From the NCBI GenBank assembly GCA_920105625.2, contig OV050030.1:168947315-169011314 (forward strand): a DNA stretch of 64,000 nt. The letters run 5' to 3'. A program made the translations under genes and the position numbers. This document shows positions 1 through 10,984 of the stretch, piece after piece. This DNA is from Clusia tigrina (taxonomy: Eukaryota; Arthropoda; Insecta; Diptera; Clusiidae). The notes beneath the pieces were generated by a model. It was not told where the DNA came from and searched no databases. It saw nothing but the letters and a program-made list of their open reading frames with translations. How positions within the stretch are numbered: the stretch's first letter is position 1; each line of letters starts with the position of its first letter.

Positions 1-138
1 AGGCTTTACCACACGACCTATCCCTTCTGGACTTAAATACTCCAGCCAGCGAACCCTTCCGGAGTTAAATACTCCGGCCAGAATACTCCGGCAGTGCTAG
101 TACTGTCTGCGTTTGAATTTGAGAGGTTGAAACCGATC

Positions 139-684
139 TCACTCTTGCTGACTTTCCGTCCGACTCTGAATAGTAGCTAACGCTTGGTCTGTTGCTTCCA
201 GAGTTGACAGGTTTTCACCGTCCCTCGCTAATCTCCAGAGTACCTGGGCTTCACTCTTGCTGGTTGCCGCTTCCAATTGTTCAAACAATTTTTCTGCGAA
301 CAATTTTACCTCAGTTTGTAGAGACCTAAGCTTGTCCCGGGCCTTGTCCTCCTGCAAACTAGGACTATCTCTCTGTGCTTCCAGCTCTTTTAGATCCAGT
401 CTGAATTCTGTCAACCAGTCCCGTGTCAAACCGTTGACGTGTAAAGGGTAATCCTTGGTAAAGTACTCCTTGTCACCACAATAGTCCTTAAACTTTAACA
501 ACTCCTCGTTGTTGTTATTGAATACATTCAACAAGGCTTCTAAAGCCGTTATGCGCTTGCGGTAGTACGCGCTGTTTTTCCTTGCTTTGCTATCCTTCCT
601 ACAATTTCTGATTCTCCTATGGATGACCTCACTCTGCCTCTTTTGCTCTTCCAGCAATATTTTCGCCTCTGCTGGTGTTTCCAT
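139..684 (-). CDS. Gag-like protein of the gypsy-like element (181 aa)
   Basis: An uninterrupted 181-residue frame with a genuine ATG (METPAEAKIL) close to the 3' side of the leader. It is charged and strongly helical, with many Lys/Glu/Arg/Gln, as expected of a retroelement Gag coat protein or a coiled-coil segment. No zinc knuckle is present, so this is at most the N-terminal part of Gag. The stretch around residues 136-155 (EQLEAATSKSEAQVLWRLAR) recurs almost unchanged in the degenerate plus-strand relative at about 11.58-11.65 kb, which is followed by zinc-knuckle-like, RT, RNase H and integrase traces. That is the main reason to call it Gag. The stop at 139 is followed by non-coding sequence, so the frame may be truncated relative to the family. 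Confidence 0.6.
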   Translation of the reverse strand: METPAEAKILLEEQKRQSEVIHRRIRNCRKDSKARKNSAYYRKRITALEALLNVFNNNNEELLKFKDYCGDKEYFTKDYPLHVNGLTRDWLTEFRLDLKELEAQRDSPSLQEDKARDKLRSLQTEVKLFAEKLFEQLEAATSKSEAQVLWRLARDGENLSTLEATDQALATIQSRTESQQE

Positions 685-1242
685 AGACAGAATTAATCCT
701 CACTTTTAACCCAAACTCCAAAAACCAAGTGTTACTGTATCCTAATTTTAAAACCTCACTTGAAAATTCCTTTCGAAAATCCAATATGACTACCCCAAAT
801 CCAATTAGTCCCCAAATATAAGCATAGCAGTATACCAAGTTTATTCATAATTTCATTTACTTTATTTCACAAAAGTACTACCAGAAAATCTTTACACCCA
901 AAGAAGCATTTTACCGCAGAATTATATGCATATTCATTTCTGAACAACGCTCTGTTGAGCGGTTTCGCTTTTCCGTGCGAAATATTGGTTCATTATTACT
1001 GCGGAAATTGTAGTTTCGGAACTACGCAAACTTTGATGCGATAACATATGTTGACGGCACCTCGTCAAATATTTTCACCTAATACCCTAACTCAAATGCC
1101 AAAAATCTAAAACAACCATTTAAATTATTGCACAATGTATTTATTGACTCAATTCATAACGGGAAAGGAATGTATTTGCTAAATAAAAATATAAATAACA
1201 CTTCGACTTTATTTTCAAAAATTCTTACAGCTAATTATAAAA

Positions 1243-1527
1243 TTAAATCTCTGCTTGTTCTAGCCTGAACATTTCCTGCCATAGTCTATTGGCTTCGCTC
1301 CAAGGCAGAGGAATTTTCAGATTCGCCTGTTCTGCCAGAAACTTCCTTAGAAATGCCAGCCGCTTTCTCTCCCGTGCTGCTTTTCCACCACGTCTATGCC
1401 AATAGGGGTGCGTCCGCGGCACCTCTGAAATGGGCCTTAGCTCAATCCTCCGACCTTCTGCAACCGTTACGCCTTTGGTACTCTGGTCATTTATTTCCTG
1501 ATGTTCAAAGAAAATATATACCCAATT
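1243..1527 (-). other. Orphan 95-codon open frame without ATG in the leader
   Basis: On the minus strand a frame is open from 1527 down to a TAA at 1243-1245. Its composition is protein-like: basic N-terminal half (EGRRIELRPISEV, then HRRGGKAARERKRLAFLRKF), then KIPLPWSEANRLWQEMFRLE. There is no usable ATG, but its upstream edge looks like a pyrimidine-rich stretch ending in AG (near ACATCAG/GAAAT), so it could be a 3' terminal exon. I do not recognise the family. It lies between the primer site (2188) and gag (684), where gypsy-like elements normally have only leader, so it may be a captured or pre-existing sequence. Chance is possible at this length, but the low frequency of odd codons argues mildly against it. 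Confidence 0.35.
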
Positions 1528-2187
1528 TTACTATACGAATTGAGATTTAGATTTTCCTAACCGCAGCCATGAAACACGCTGCCAAACAAAACACACGCGA
1601 TGCCCCCAAAAAGGGAAGCTAACTTTATTCCGGTACTTGACACGGACAGAAAAATCAAACGTTAGTCCCGCGAATGAACATAAGAAACACCATCCACTAT
1701 TATGAATGCGTAAGCTCTATACCGTGGCACGTTCTTTCCGAACCAAACCAACTGGTATGCACGAGTTCGCAATACAACAGAGATTAGCGAGGAAATTTGT
1801 TTCCTTTAAAAAAAACTTCACACATTTCACGCCCCCCGAGAATGCTGAAATAATCGGTTATTATAAAAAATGAACCTAATTTCAGTGGAACAACCCTATT
1901 CAACCTGACCGTAAGTAAAAAATTTTCCTTTTGGATCGACCTATTGTCACCTAACCGCAGCGGCTAATCAGCCCCAATGCTGCTTCTTCTGCATGACCGG
2001 CGCAAAAGCGCCCACACGGCCACCGAAGAATCGTCGGCAAAATTTTCTTATATACTAGGATGTCCTACTATAGACATACTCACCATTTTCGTTCCCTCCA
2101 TTGCCCTCCTTTGGGATGGTTATCCTGATGGTTTCGTATTGGTGGATTCCCGCGTAGGAGTGCTTTTTTCCTGGCACTCGACGTTGG

Positions 2188-2205
2188 ATCCTACCGGCTG
2201 CGCCA
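2188..2205 (-). promoter_or_regulatory. Primer-binding site, tRNA-Ser type
   Basis: Minus strand reads TGGCGCAGCCGGTAGGAT, three bases inside the LTR end. Its complement ends CGGCTGCGCCA and includes ATCCTACC, matching the T-arm and acceptor end expected for an insect tRNA-Ser plus CCA. This fixes the LTR at 2209-2712 as the 5' LTR and sets the direction of transcription leftward. Confidence 0.8.
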
Positions 2206-2208
2206 AAA

Positions 2209-2712
2209 TGTTGTGGTATGGTGTCCTTGCTTGTTTGGCGGGGGACGTCCTGTCGCGGTTCCTTTGGGCGCGTGGCTGAAAACTTAAAAACCCTAACGTT
2301 AAACTGAAACACTTTACACTTTTAAGATTTAAATCACATGAGATTTATTCTTACGAAACCTAGATCTTATATACTATTTTTTTACATCTATCTCAGTCTG
2401 TGAACTGACCTTTCTGGTGTTCCAGTTCCGCACCTGCTAATTGGTGTCAGTTGGTCAAGCCAACCGACCTACTTCAAAAGTGACTACGGTGCATTACGCT
2501 GCCCTCGTCGACTCGACTGCGGAACTGTAATACCCTAAAAGCACACATAGTATAAGTTCACAAACCATTTTAGCTTAAAATACTTAGACCCTATAAGTAT
2601 GTCTTATCGTAAAACAATTTTAGCACATGCTAATCCAACAGAGTGTGGCATCTATTAGGAGTCGATGCTGTGAGTCAACTACACGTAGGTACCTTGGTTC
2701 TAACTCACAACA
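2209..2712 (-). repeat. 5' LTR of the gypsy-like family (504 bp)
   Basis: Minus strand begins TGTTGTGAGTTAGAACCAAG and ends CCACAACA, so the ends are short inverted repeats TGTTG/CAACA. Alignment by eye to the solo LTR at 20782-21230 shows shared blocks along its length, including GACTCACAGCA near the start and ACGCGCCC near the end. The primer site follows directly. The right flank is a Jockey ORF1 codon run broken at 2713. Confidence 0.85.
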
Positions 2713-3520
2713 ATTTGTTTGCAAGTATGGATTTCAAAAGTTGATTTTGATTATTTATTAGTTCTTGCATCATTGATTGCATTAAGGACATGAACTGTGT
2801 CATACATTGCATTAAGGTTAAGTGCACTGCCTCTAGATTTTGCGATTGTTTATTGGTATTTGAATTTTTAGCTAAATTTGATTTCAGTACATCAGAGTAA
2901 CTCATGACAGGTGGAGCATGTTTGTAGTTGAATTGGGTGCAGTCGGGATTTAATTTGGAAGCGCTACGTAAGTAACTTCGTGTCGACCTCTATCCTTATG
3001 TTGGCGCATTTTATTTTTCAAGTCAGCATACACACTGGGCAACCTCCATAGTTTGCTGTATGTCTTCCGCCGCAATTATTGCATTTTTTAGTAGGAACAT
3101 TTTCATTTTTTTTTTTTGGAGCGTACAGGCAGAGGATGGGTGGACGGCACTACAACCAACGCAAATGTGGCGTAGGGTGCAATATGATTTGGTATGACCA
3201 AACTCCTGGCAGTTTGTACATTGTACAGGGCCGTTGCGTTTGTGGGGTTCTTCAACTGAAATTCGGCTGTGCATAAGGTATCGCATATTATAGATTGGAT
3301 GAACTTCGTTTTTTTGCAGATTTCTTGATTCTGGTTCAAGCTTCACTAGGAACATTGGTTGGAGGAAATTATTCTTATTTTTTATGTTAAATATGAATTT
3401 TGGGTTGAAACCGGCTTCGATCTGTGCTTCTTTCATCTCAGATATCTGATTCAATTCCTTTTAATACGACAATCAAACATTTACAGCTTTTCAGGGCACG
3501 TTATATAAATCAAAAGAAGA
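2713..3520 (-). pseudogene. Jockey-clade LINE ORF1 fragment (nucleic-acid-binding protein)
   Basis: Minus-strand frames at 3023-3454 and 2713-2905 encode the second half of a Jockey-type ORF1. The stretch GPVQCTNCQEFGHTKSYC is a CCHC zinc knuckle, followed by a second set, CVGCSAVHPSSAC. The C-terminal piece (SYSDVLKS, then Met/Gln-rich LMQCMTQFMSLMQSMMQ) is the helical tail typical of these proteins. These proteins coat LINE RNA in the retrotransposition particle. The frame is broken between 2905 and 3023 and its beginning near 3480 is degraded by stops. The last codons are cut at 2712/2713 by the LTR insertion; the rest of the LINE, with its RT, must lie past the left edge. Confidence 0.8.
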
Positions 3521-3624
3521 AGAGGTTGTAGTGGCCAACCGAAGTTTTAATGGTAAACAAAATCGCCAGCCTAGAATATTATACGTACCGGTCCAGAAAG
3601 AAGGGAGGGGTCTGCAGAGTTCAT
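3521..3624. other. Short unassigned spacer
   Basis: About 100 bp between the Jockey ORF1 remnant and the left direct repeat; probably Jockey 5' untranslated sequence. No frame or motif seen. Confidence 0.3.
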
Positions 3625-3839
3625 CGAGGGATTTCACTCCGACAACGACGGTCGTCAACCGGACCAGCAGTAGCAGAGGTCGCAGTATAATATAAGATTT
3701 TAGGTATAGAATAGAATTGTGTTATTGTATAGATGTTTGTATGTCAGTGAGAAAAGAGTCAACGAAAGACCAAATTATTAAAAGGGGAATATAAAAAAAA
3801 TTATAGATAAAAATACAAGAACAAAAATAAAGTAAAGAG
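3625..3839. repeat. Left copy of ~220-bp direct repeat flanking the I-clade LINE
   Basis: Begins TCGAGGGATTTCACTCCGAC and ends near GTAAAGAG. The same sequence, with scattered substitutions and small indels, recurs at 8399-8632. The A-rich tail of the LINE abuts its right edge, exactly where the repeat stops matching. Confidence 0.8.
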
Positions 3840-4012
3840 CAAAATTTATTTTATTTATTTATTTTATTTTATTAAAATTAATTACAATTCAAATTATAAA
3901 TAATAATATAAGCTCTAGCTGCGAGGGCTATCGGCTTATGATGTTGAGATTTTATATAATAGGAAAAAAGAAAATTCAATTGTATTTATATTATATTTTC
4001 AATTCTTAGTTG

Positions 4013-6811
4013 TTATAGAAAACTGTATATTGTAAAAATACTCTCATGACAGGGGGATGAAAGAATTTCTAAAGGATTTTTATTTTGGAATGCTAAGGTT
4101 CGGATGGTGAAAATGGATTGACAGGAAGAAAGGAGATGTGAGATGCTGAGAGCTGAATTATTGCAGAAGCAACATCGGAGTTGTGGTTCCTTTTTAAAAA
4201 GATGCATGTGGGTTATTAGTGTGTGATCCAATCGAAGTAGTGAGTAGCATTTTTTTATGGTGATAGATGTTGTGTGAGGATGGATCAGAGGGGATCTTGC
4301 AGGGTTGATCCTTTTATAAGGGCGGTCACATCGTACCCATTCATCGCTTAATTTTTTGTATATACTCGTATATCTCTTGGCTGATGAAATAATACTTTTT
4401 TTGGAGAATGGCTTAAAGTATTCTAATGGACAGTTCAGAGCATCTTTAGCTACTAAGTCAGCTAGCTCGATTCCAGGTATACCTGAATGTCCTGGTATCC
4501 ACATGATTTTGACTTTTTTTCATTGCAGTGAGCAATTGTTTGGCTTTTTCTATATACTATAAACTGTTAGAATAGGTTTTTGTTGCCTCATGGACTGATC
4601 CACTGTCAGTGCAGAAGACGTACTTTCCCTTTCTGTTTTCAATCCATTGTAGAGTAGTCTATTTTGGAGAGAATTGTAAGTTTCGTTGCAGAAATTAGAG
4701 TGTTAGTGTGGATATGACTTTTAGGGTATGAGAGGTATTTCAAAACGTTAAGTCTGGCAGATAGACAATTTTTTAAATATATGCAATGGTGCTTAAAGTT
4801 TTTTTATTGTCAAATATTAGGCCAAGAATTTTTAAATAGATAACATTTTCAATAGTTAAAATTAATTATTGTATTGTTGCATTTATTTTGTCTACAAATG
4901 TGTAAATTTTAAATTTAATAAAATAAATTTTTGCCCCTGAGTATAAGGACCCACTGTCAATAATCAATGTGTATCAACTAGATTTCTGTTTATTTGGTTG
5001 ATATCTTGATTCATCTGCATATAAGCAATGCCAATCTTATCGAAAGATTTTTGGAAATCTATGGAGAGCACAGATATGTGGTTTTTTGCAGAAAGACATT
5101 TACTGACTAGATGATCTATGTACAATAAAGCGTCTGTGCTACAGAGACGTGGCCTGAATCCAGTTTGGTATGCTGGGAGGAGGTTAGAATTATTTAAGAA
5201 CCACGAAAGTCTTTTGGCTATAATTTTTTCAAGAAGTTTTCCTATGCATGGTAGTAGCGAAATTGGACGATAGCTTTCCATATCGACTAAATCCTTGTTT
5301 GGCTTTTTTATGGGTATTATTAAGGCCGATTTGTAAATTTGGGGGATGATCCCAGTAGTATATATCTGATTATACAGAGATATGATTCTGGAGTGCAAAA
5401 CACGAGGTAAATTCCGTACAATTTCATAAGTAATTTTATCCTGCCCCGGAGAAGATCCGGAAACTGATTTAAGGCAAGTTGTTAGCTTATTTAAATTTAT
5501 ATCTGTATCTAGATGCTTTGAAAATTTGTTGTTAGTGTGTGAGATGCGTATTGAGAGAGAGTTGTATTTGTCTGTTAAAAATTGTGAAGAAAAATTGTGG
5601 TCTTTAGAGTTTTCAGAGAATAATTGCGCAAAATTATTTGATATTTGTAATGGGTCAGTTAGAGAGATGTGGTTCACTTGAACCATTTTTATAAAATTTG
5701 TACTATAGGTACCTGTTAGTGATTCAATTCCTCGCCAGATGTCTAATACTGAGATACTTGGATTAAGGGTTTTAGTGAAGTTTTCAAAACTTTTATTTTT
5801 AGAATTTTTTTTCTCCGTGTTAAATAAAGCGTTCTTTTTGCGATGGTCTATAAGGTTGGGTGTGGTCATATATCTTTTATAAGTCCTCCTAGCAGATTGT
5901 TTTTCGTTTCTATATTTATTTAGTTCTCTTGACTACCATGGTACATTTCTAGTTCTTTTATTTAAACGAGTTTGTGGAATAGAGGAGTTATCAGCAGAGC
6001 GAACTATTTTATGAATTTTCGAGGCTTCTTTGTTAACGTTAGTGGAAGAGTGATCAGTTGAATTGTTATCTAAGAGGAGTTTCTGAAATATAATCCAATT
6101 CGCACGTTTGCAATTAAATGTTGGTCTTTTAGGAGGAATTGGAGAGTGATTTGTGGATATTTTAAAGCTAGTGAAGATGGGGAAGTGGTCGCTATTATAA
6201 AGATCATCCAAAACATTCCACGTGGCGTGTGGGAAAAGCGAGGGTGAGCAGAGGGTTAAATCAGTATTAGAGAATGTGCCGTGAGTTGAGAAGTGTGTTG
6301 GGCTATGATTGTTTAGTAAAGAAATATTGTAATTGAGTACAAAATTCTCTATTTTTTTCTACGCTGGTTATGACAACGAGAACCCCACATGGGACTCCAT
6401 CCGTTGAAGTCTCCTGTTAATATTGTGGGTGTATTGAAGGAGTTTAAAATGTTCGGTAGGTCAGTGTCTGATATGCTCTGTTCGGGTGGTACGTAAATTG
6501 AAGCTATTGTTATAGGATATTTAATATTTACCTCGAGAGCAAATAATTGCAATATTTGATTGTATTTGGGAGAGTTTATGTGGGACACTTTTATGTACAA
6601 GAATACCAGTTCCTTGTTTACAAACGGTATTAGTTGGAAAGTTGTGAAAATATCCAGTGTTTTGGTGAGGGGTGTAAGGATTCGTGTTATGGGGTATGTG
6701 CGTTTCTTGAAGACATATTATTAGGGGGGAGAAGGTTTTAATCAGAATTTCAAGTTCTTGGTAGTTATTTTGAAAACCTTTAATATTCCATTGTAAAATA
6801 TTAAGTATCAT
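4013..6811 (-). pseudogene. I-clade LINE ORF2: endonuclease, reverse transcriptase, RNase H (broken)
   Basis: Starts at ATG 6811 (MILNILQWNIKGFQ), the QWN entry of an AP endonuclease, with LQETH following. A second frame (6600-6349) carries YVPPEQ and GDFNGWSPMWG, and a third (6211-5933) carries SDHFPIF and the PTFNCKRANW linker. RT occupies 5869-4964: SPGQDKI, SYRPISLLPCIGKLLEKI, QTGFRP and VLSIDFQKSFDKIG (motif A). Directly after DKIG comes IAYMQMNQDIN, where the YADD box should be, so motifs B and C are deleted or destroyed. RNase H ends in WIPGHSGIPGIELADLVAKD (4504 leftward), followed by a zinc-finger-like CCFCNNSALSISHLLSSC. At least four breaks; no active enzyme is possible. Confidence 0.85.
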
Positions 6812-6870
6812 TTTAGCTACTATACTTGAAAAATACTACGTAAACTATTCTTACAAATAGTTAAGTGTAT

Positions 6871-7989
6871 TTACATGAATTCTTCATCAGATGTAGTGAG
6901 GGGGTTATGGTGTTGAGTGGACTGAATTTGATTTCCAGTTTTAGTATTGCTTGTTATGTACTGGTTAATTGAATTTTGAGAGATGGAGTGAGAGGGAGAG
7001 TGAGTGATCGTGCTATTGCTGCAAGAGGTAGATTGACTGTGTGAAGCTGTGAGAGAAAAATTGTTGGTATGGCTATTTTTTGGGATTGAGAGAGAATTCT
7101 GATTGGAATTAGTGTGGCTTTTGAGTGTGTGTTCGATTGTGGAATGAGAGGCAAGAAGCTTGCAATCGTATGACTGTGTCTTGGTGTCTTTGATAGTAGT
7201 ATTTTTCTTTGAAACGGTGTTTTCAGCAAGAAGCTCCAAATCAATTGTTGGGTGAGTAATTTCTGGTTTGTTGTGTTTATTTGAGAGAGAGTTTTCGGTG
7301 CTGTTGTTGTGATTTTTTTGCGATATGAGCGTAAGTAGTTTTCATAGTGGTATCATTCGGGTATTGTTGTTGGTACATTTTTCTAGCTTCACCAATGGTG
7401 CACTTATTTTGTGTTTTGATGTTCAGTACTTCTTTTTAAACTGGTATTTGGGGCAGGTGTTAGAGAGGATGCGGGGTGCTCGCCTAAACAGTTGGCGCAC
7501 ATGACACGTGTACTGGCAACAGGTGTGTGGGGAGGGAGAGTGCAATTAAAACAGGACGGGTTATTGTTACAGTATTTCATCGTATGCCCCAGCTTTTGGC
7601 AATTTTTACGTCTCATGGGATTTGGGAAATAGTCTCTAACTTTAAGAGAGTACCATGCTATATCGAGTGAGTCGGGGATCTGATAAAGACCAAAGGTAAA
7701 GAGAACTTGTCCAGTTGCCATTTTCTGCCCATCAACTACTTTCACAAATTTGTAACCTTGTTCTTTTTACACCTTGTTCTTTTAAAAAATTTAAAATCTC
7801 TTCCTCACTAGAGGGAATCAAATTTCGATCAAAAATTGTCCCTTTTAACGAGTTAAGAGAATCGTGATAAGTAATAGCCACTGGGCGCAGTCCACCAACA
7901 TTTTTAGATTTCACAAACTTCTCTGCTACTTTTAAAGAATTTGCAAGTATTAGAAGACTTCCGTCCCGCAACATACTTACAGATTCCAC
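6871..7989 (-). pseudogene. I-clade LINE ORF1 (gag-like, zinc knuckles), frameshifted
   Basis: Three minus-strand frames in succession. 7989-7732 (begins MESVSMLRDGSLLILANS) resembles the RRM-like part of LINE ORF1 proteins. 7745-7404 carries CQKLGHTMKYC, CFNC and CANCLGEHPAS, a set of zinc knuckles. 7239-6871 is a Ser/Thr/Asn/His-rich low-complexity tail. The three sit in different frames, so small indels separate them. The protein would bind the LINE transcript. The stop at 6871 lies 60 bp before the ORF2 start, a normal spacing for bicistronic LINEs. Confidence 0.75.
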
Positions 7990-8398
7990 GTTAGTGCTGA
8001 TGGACTCAATTGCCTTTTTTTTGCGAAAATACTGAAGGAAGTTAGAGGTTTATCGCTATCCGTTGAATTAACCACAACAAATTTTGGATTTTTTTGTGTG
8101 TTTTCTGTGTTGAAGTAGCTTGGAAAGGGGTCTTTTATATTATTTTTTCTTTTTTCTCTTAGTTTTTGGGCGTGGATATGTCCAGTTCCAAAAACCTATT
8201 CCCGGAAGGGATCGGTTGATTATTTTGCATACTACTTAATTAGTTGAATGCTAATTGAAAGTTTCATATAGAACAGAAGAAGTAGTGAGGTGAGGGTAAA
8301 GCACTGTAAACTATCAAAAGAACTGTCAAAAGAACACACAATTAGAGCCAAAATCAGAACCTATCGCAACGAAAGCTAGTCGATGACTGAAAGAGATA

Positions 8399-8632
8399 GT
8401 CGAGGGATTTCACTCCGACAACGACGGTCGTGAACCGGAGCAGCAGGTAGCAGAGGTCGCAGAGAATGTAAGATTTTAGGTATAGAATAGAATTGTGTTA
8501 TTGTATAGATGTTTGTATATACGCCAATGAGAAAAAAGTCAACGAAAGACCAAATTATAAAAAGGGGAATATAAAAAAAGTCAGAGTTAAAAATACAAGA
8601 ACAAAAATATAGTAAAGAGAAACTACAAAAGA
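8399..8632. repeat. Right copy of ~220-bp direct repeat flanking the I-clade LINE
   Basis: Matches 3625-3839 from TCGAGGGATTTCACTCCGAC to GTAAAGAG, same orientation, with visible differences such as GTGAACCGGAG versus GTCAACCGGAC. It lies at the 5' (right) end of the LINE. Confidence 0.8.
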
Positions 8633-8734
8633 AAACAAAAGCTAGAGAAAAAATATGGAAAAGAAAACAAAAAAAAAACCGCGATAGAACCCAAATAAGG
8701 CGATTTTAAGGAAAAAAAATAAAATAAATTATAT

Positions 8735-8972
8735 ATATGTACTATGGAGTTAAATAAATGCACATAATTCTTTACACTGCAAGAAAAATATTGTAAAGAT
8801 TTAATGGAAGTTAGTTGCACAAACTTCTTTTAGCAAGAGGGGAGGGATCTTGTGAGTTAGAATCAAGCTGCCTGCGAGTAGTTGACTCACCGCACCGACT
8901 TCTAACAGATACTACACATTTGGTGTTGTTCGCTTTAAGCAGTGAAGTTAAGTAAGAAAGCACATATTTTTA
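8735..8972 (+). repeat. 3' end and truncated LTR of the gypsy-like family
   Basis: A purine run (AAGAGGGGAGGGATC) directly precedes TTGTGAGTTAGAATCAAGC, the start of the family LTR, so this is a polypurine tract plus 3' LTR. The preceding AAATGCACATAATT..TTACACTGCAA is shared with the corresponding place at about 11.07 kb. LTR similarity continues to AAGAAAGCACATATTTTTAG at about 8971 and then stops, so the LTR is truncated. Confidence 0.65.
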
Positions 8973-9850
8973 GTAGTTCAATCTTTGATGTTTGTTTTGC
9001 TGATAATTCCCAGAGGAATTGTAAGTTTTTTTTAGGGATTATCTGCTGAATTATTTCAACATTTCTATGCATACGCCTAAGCTGGGACAAGAACGGTTTA
9101 TCCAACATTAATTCTTCAGGATGTACTATTACAGTCTCCAGGTTAGAAGGGCACATTCCCTTTTATTAGTTGCTTAAAGGCTGGGACCAACCGTTAATAG
9201 TCACATTTAAAGCTTCCTGGCAAGCTTCTTCATTCATTTTTCTCATTGTAATCGTATCTGTTCCATAAGTCATAATGATTTATTAGTAACTAACGTCAGT
9301 ATAATGCTAATTTTGTCGTAAAATTATCTAGGACTGAGAGTATTCATCCTTACCGAAGCCAATTACAGCATCAACGACCGCGTAGAGAATTTGTCTTGAT
9401 ACGTCATGTCCAATATTCTAATTATTGCGTCAAAATGTAATACAGTTTTACAGGTTTTAATATGTCTTGTAATTTTCACCCGTACCAGCCCTCATACAGT
9501 GAAATATGGTTCTTTAGCATTTTTATTGTCAGCATTCGTGAAACTTCACATGGCTACAGTTGCTCGTTTGTGCCAATTAGCGTATTAATTAATATCACCA
9601 TCAAAATTAAGTAAAGCTTCTACTAGTCTCATTATGCCTGCATCTAACGGTTATATTGTAGCTGCAGTCCTGGTGCGTACTGTGTGCATTAGCAAATGTC
9701 TAAGAGGAGCCAATTCTCGTTCGTGTAAGTTTTCTGTCTCTGCGGCAATGAGGCGTGTCACTTCTTGGGGAGTCATATACATATTTTCGTTTATATGTAA
9801 ATTTCTCTGTTCGTCAAATGCGTTATTTCTTTTATAATTTCGTTTCAAAT
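8973..9850 (-). pseudogene. Degenerate coding region, possibly retroelement gag (unrecognised)
   Basis: Minus-strand frames at 9651-9848 (containing MTPQEVTRLIAAETENLHER) and 8935-9156 (containing FLSQLRRMHRNVEIIQQI), with a further piece at about 9170-9270 beginning from an ATG (MTYGTDTITMRKMNEEA), run in the same direction with stops between them. Charged, helical, no zinc knuckle. Their collinearity and the retroelement surroundings suggest an old gag, but I do not recognise the family. Confidence 0.35.
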
Positions 9851-10495
9851 CACTTCAAAATCACTATTTTTATATGAAAATATACTGTCTTCAAATTAAT
9901 TTTATACAGCTTCTTTGTGCAGATGTGGAATAGTTTAGTTAATCAGTCGCTGAGTAACTCGATGACCTCTCGAATTTCTGTTGCTTCTTCAATGCGATTT
10001 TTCTTTTAATGAATCAGGTTTAAGATGTCCTCGAACTTGTTGAGTATTTAAATATGAAATTATTTTTCACACTGTACGCCTTTATAGCAGGATAAAATTT
10101 TGTGCTACACTTTGTTCACTTCAAAATCTTTTTACTCGGATTCGAGATTTATGTGATTACTCAATATTGCACTTTTCACAAGTTTTCTTTAATAAAAAAA
10201 TTGTTCATCAATGCTGTAGAATATCTAGCCTCGGTGGAGCCCCCAATTAGAGATTGAATGGTTTGTAACTTTCAAAAAAAAAAAAAATATATATATATAT
10301 ACTCGTATATATATATTTAAATAAATTCTGCTGAAATCAGCTTTGAGTGTACATGAAAATCCGAAAATCTGTCTCAGCAAGTCACACTTGCATGAGTCCC
10401 AGAATTAGTTTACAATACAACTAATACTAAGACATTTCTGGCATATAAAATGTGTATGTGCCACATAACCAACAGCGCTTATACAACATAAACAA
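9851..10495. other. No gene seen; includes short TA run
   Basis: AT-rich sequence with an A-run then TATATATATATA at about 10271-10320. No supportable coding or structural signal. Confidence 0.5.
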
Positions 10496-10771
10496 ATGTA
10501 TGAAGCTTCTCCAGACATTAGGTCCACGCTGCAAAAATACTATTTAACAACACATACCAATACCAATATAAAAGCTTTTAAGATATATAATGTAAACAAT
10601 TTTACTTATACTATATTTAATCTAAACACTTTAACGAAATCTTTTCCAGAAACAATAACAACGCACTCCAATTTGCAGGCAATATGTGTACGTTGCAAAA
10701 AATTTAATTTCACAAGAATGAATTAAGAGCTTTTGTGCGACAGAAAAATATTGAAGTGGGCAATAGGTACG

Positions 10772-10984
10772 ATGGACTACCAAGACGCGGACCGCATTTA
10801 TGGCCATCTACAGGAGCTCGACGTGAAACAAGCTACAAAATTATTGTTACTACTGAAAGAGACAGCCGTTATGAGGGGAGGATACAAGGGCCTACAAGAA
10901 GCAGAATCTAACACTTTCAAGGAAATGGAACAAAGGCCCCAGTTATTGAATACGTGGGAAAGTGACAAAAGGAAGCTCAACTGA
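10772..10984 (+). CDS. Small unrecognised frame just before an LTR (70 aa)
   Basis: ATG at 10772 opens MDYQDADRIYGHLQELDVKQ and ends at the TGA at 10982-10984. The frame is also open a little upstream. Helical and charged. It lies about 170 bp before a purine-rich tract and the diverged gypsy-family LTR at 11155, so it would be the last reading frame of that element. No family recognised. Confidence 0.35.
   Translation: MDYQDADRIYGHLQELDVKQATKLLLLLKETAVMRGGYKGLQEAESNTFKEMEQRPQLLNTWESDKRKLN

Larger units (their letters stand above)
1..2712 (-). mobile_element. Gypsy-like LTR retrotransposon, 5' end (LTR, primer site, gag), continuing beyond the left edge
   Basis: Reading leftward on the minus strand there is an LTR (2209-2712), a tRNA-Ser-type primer site (2188-2205), about 1.5 kb of mostly non-coding leader, and a gag-like frame (139-684). 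The pol genes and the 3' LTR would lie beyond the window's left edge. The element sits in the Jockey ORF1 that resumes at 2713. The same family recurs at 8735-8972, 10985-15834 and as the solo LTR at 20782-21230. The gag of the 10985-15834 copy shares the QLEAATSKSEAQVLW stretch with this one, which ties LTR and gag to one family. Unusually long leader: it contains an orphan reading frame at 1243-1527. Bases 1-138 hold a short imperfect repeat built around AAATACTCC(A/G)GCCAG, seen about three times. Confidence 0.75.
3840..8398 (-). mobile_element. I-clade non-LTR retrotransposon, decayed but nearly full length
   Basis: Reading minus: a leader region, ORF1 (7989-6871), ORF2 (6811 to about 3990), a 3' untranslated part with the motif GCCGATAGCCCTCGCAGCTAGAG, and a tail of AAATAAA-type repeats at 3840-3880. 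The domain order AP endonuclease, reverse transcriptase, RNase H, CCHC-like zinc finger is that of the I clade. Several frameshifts and a deletion across the RT catalytic core make it inactive. It is bracketed by the direct repeats 3625-3839 and 8399-8632. Confidence 0.85.

Noticed and set aside
4948..4955. CCCACTGTC as a second Transib right-end-like heptamer
   Set aside because: Lies inside the I-clade LINE with no transposase sequence or partner end nearby; chance match.
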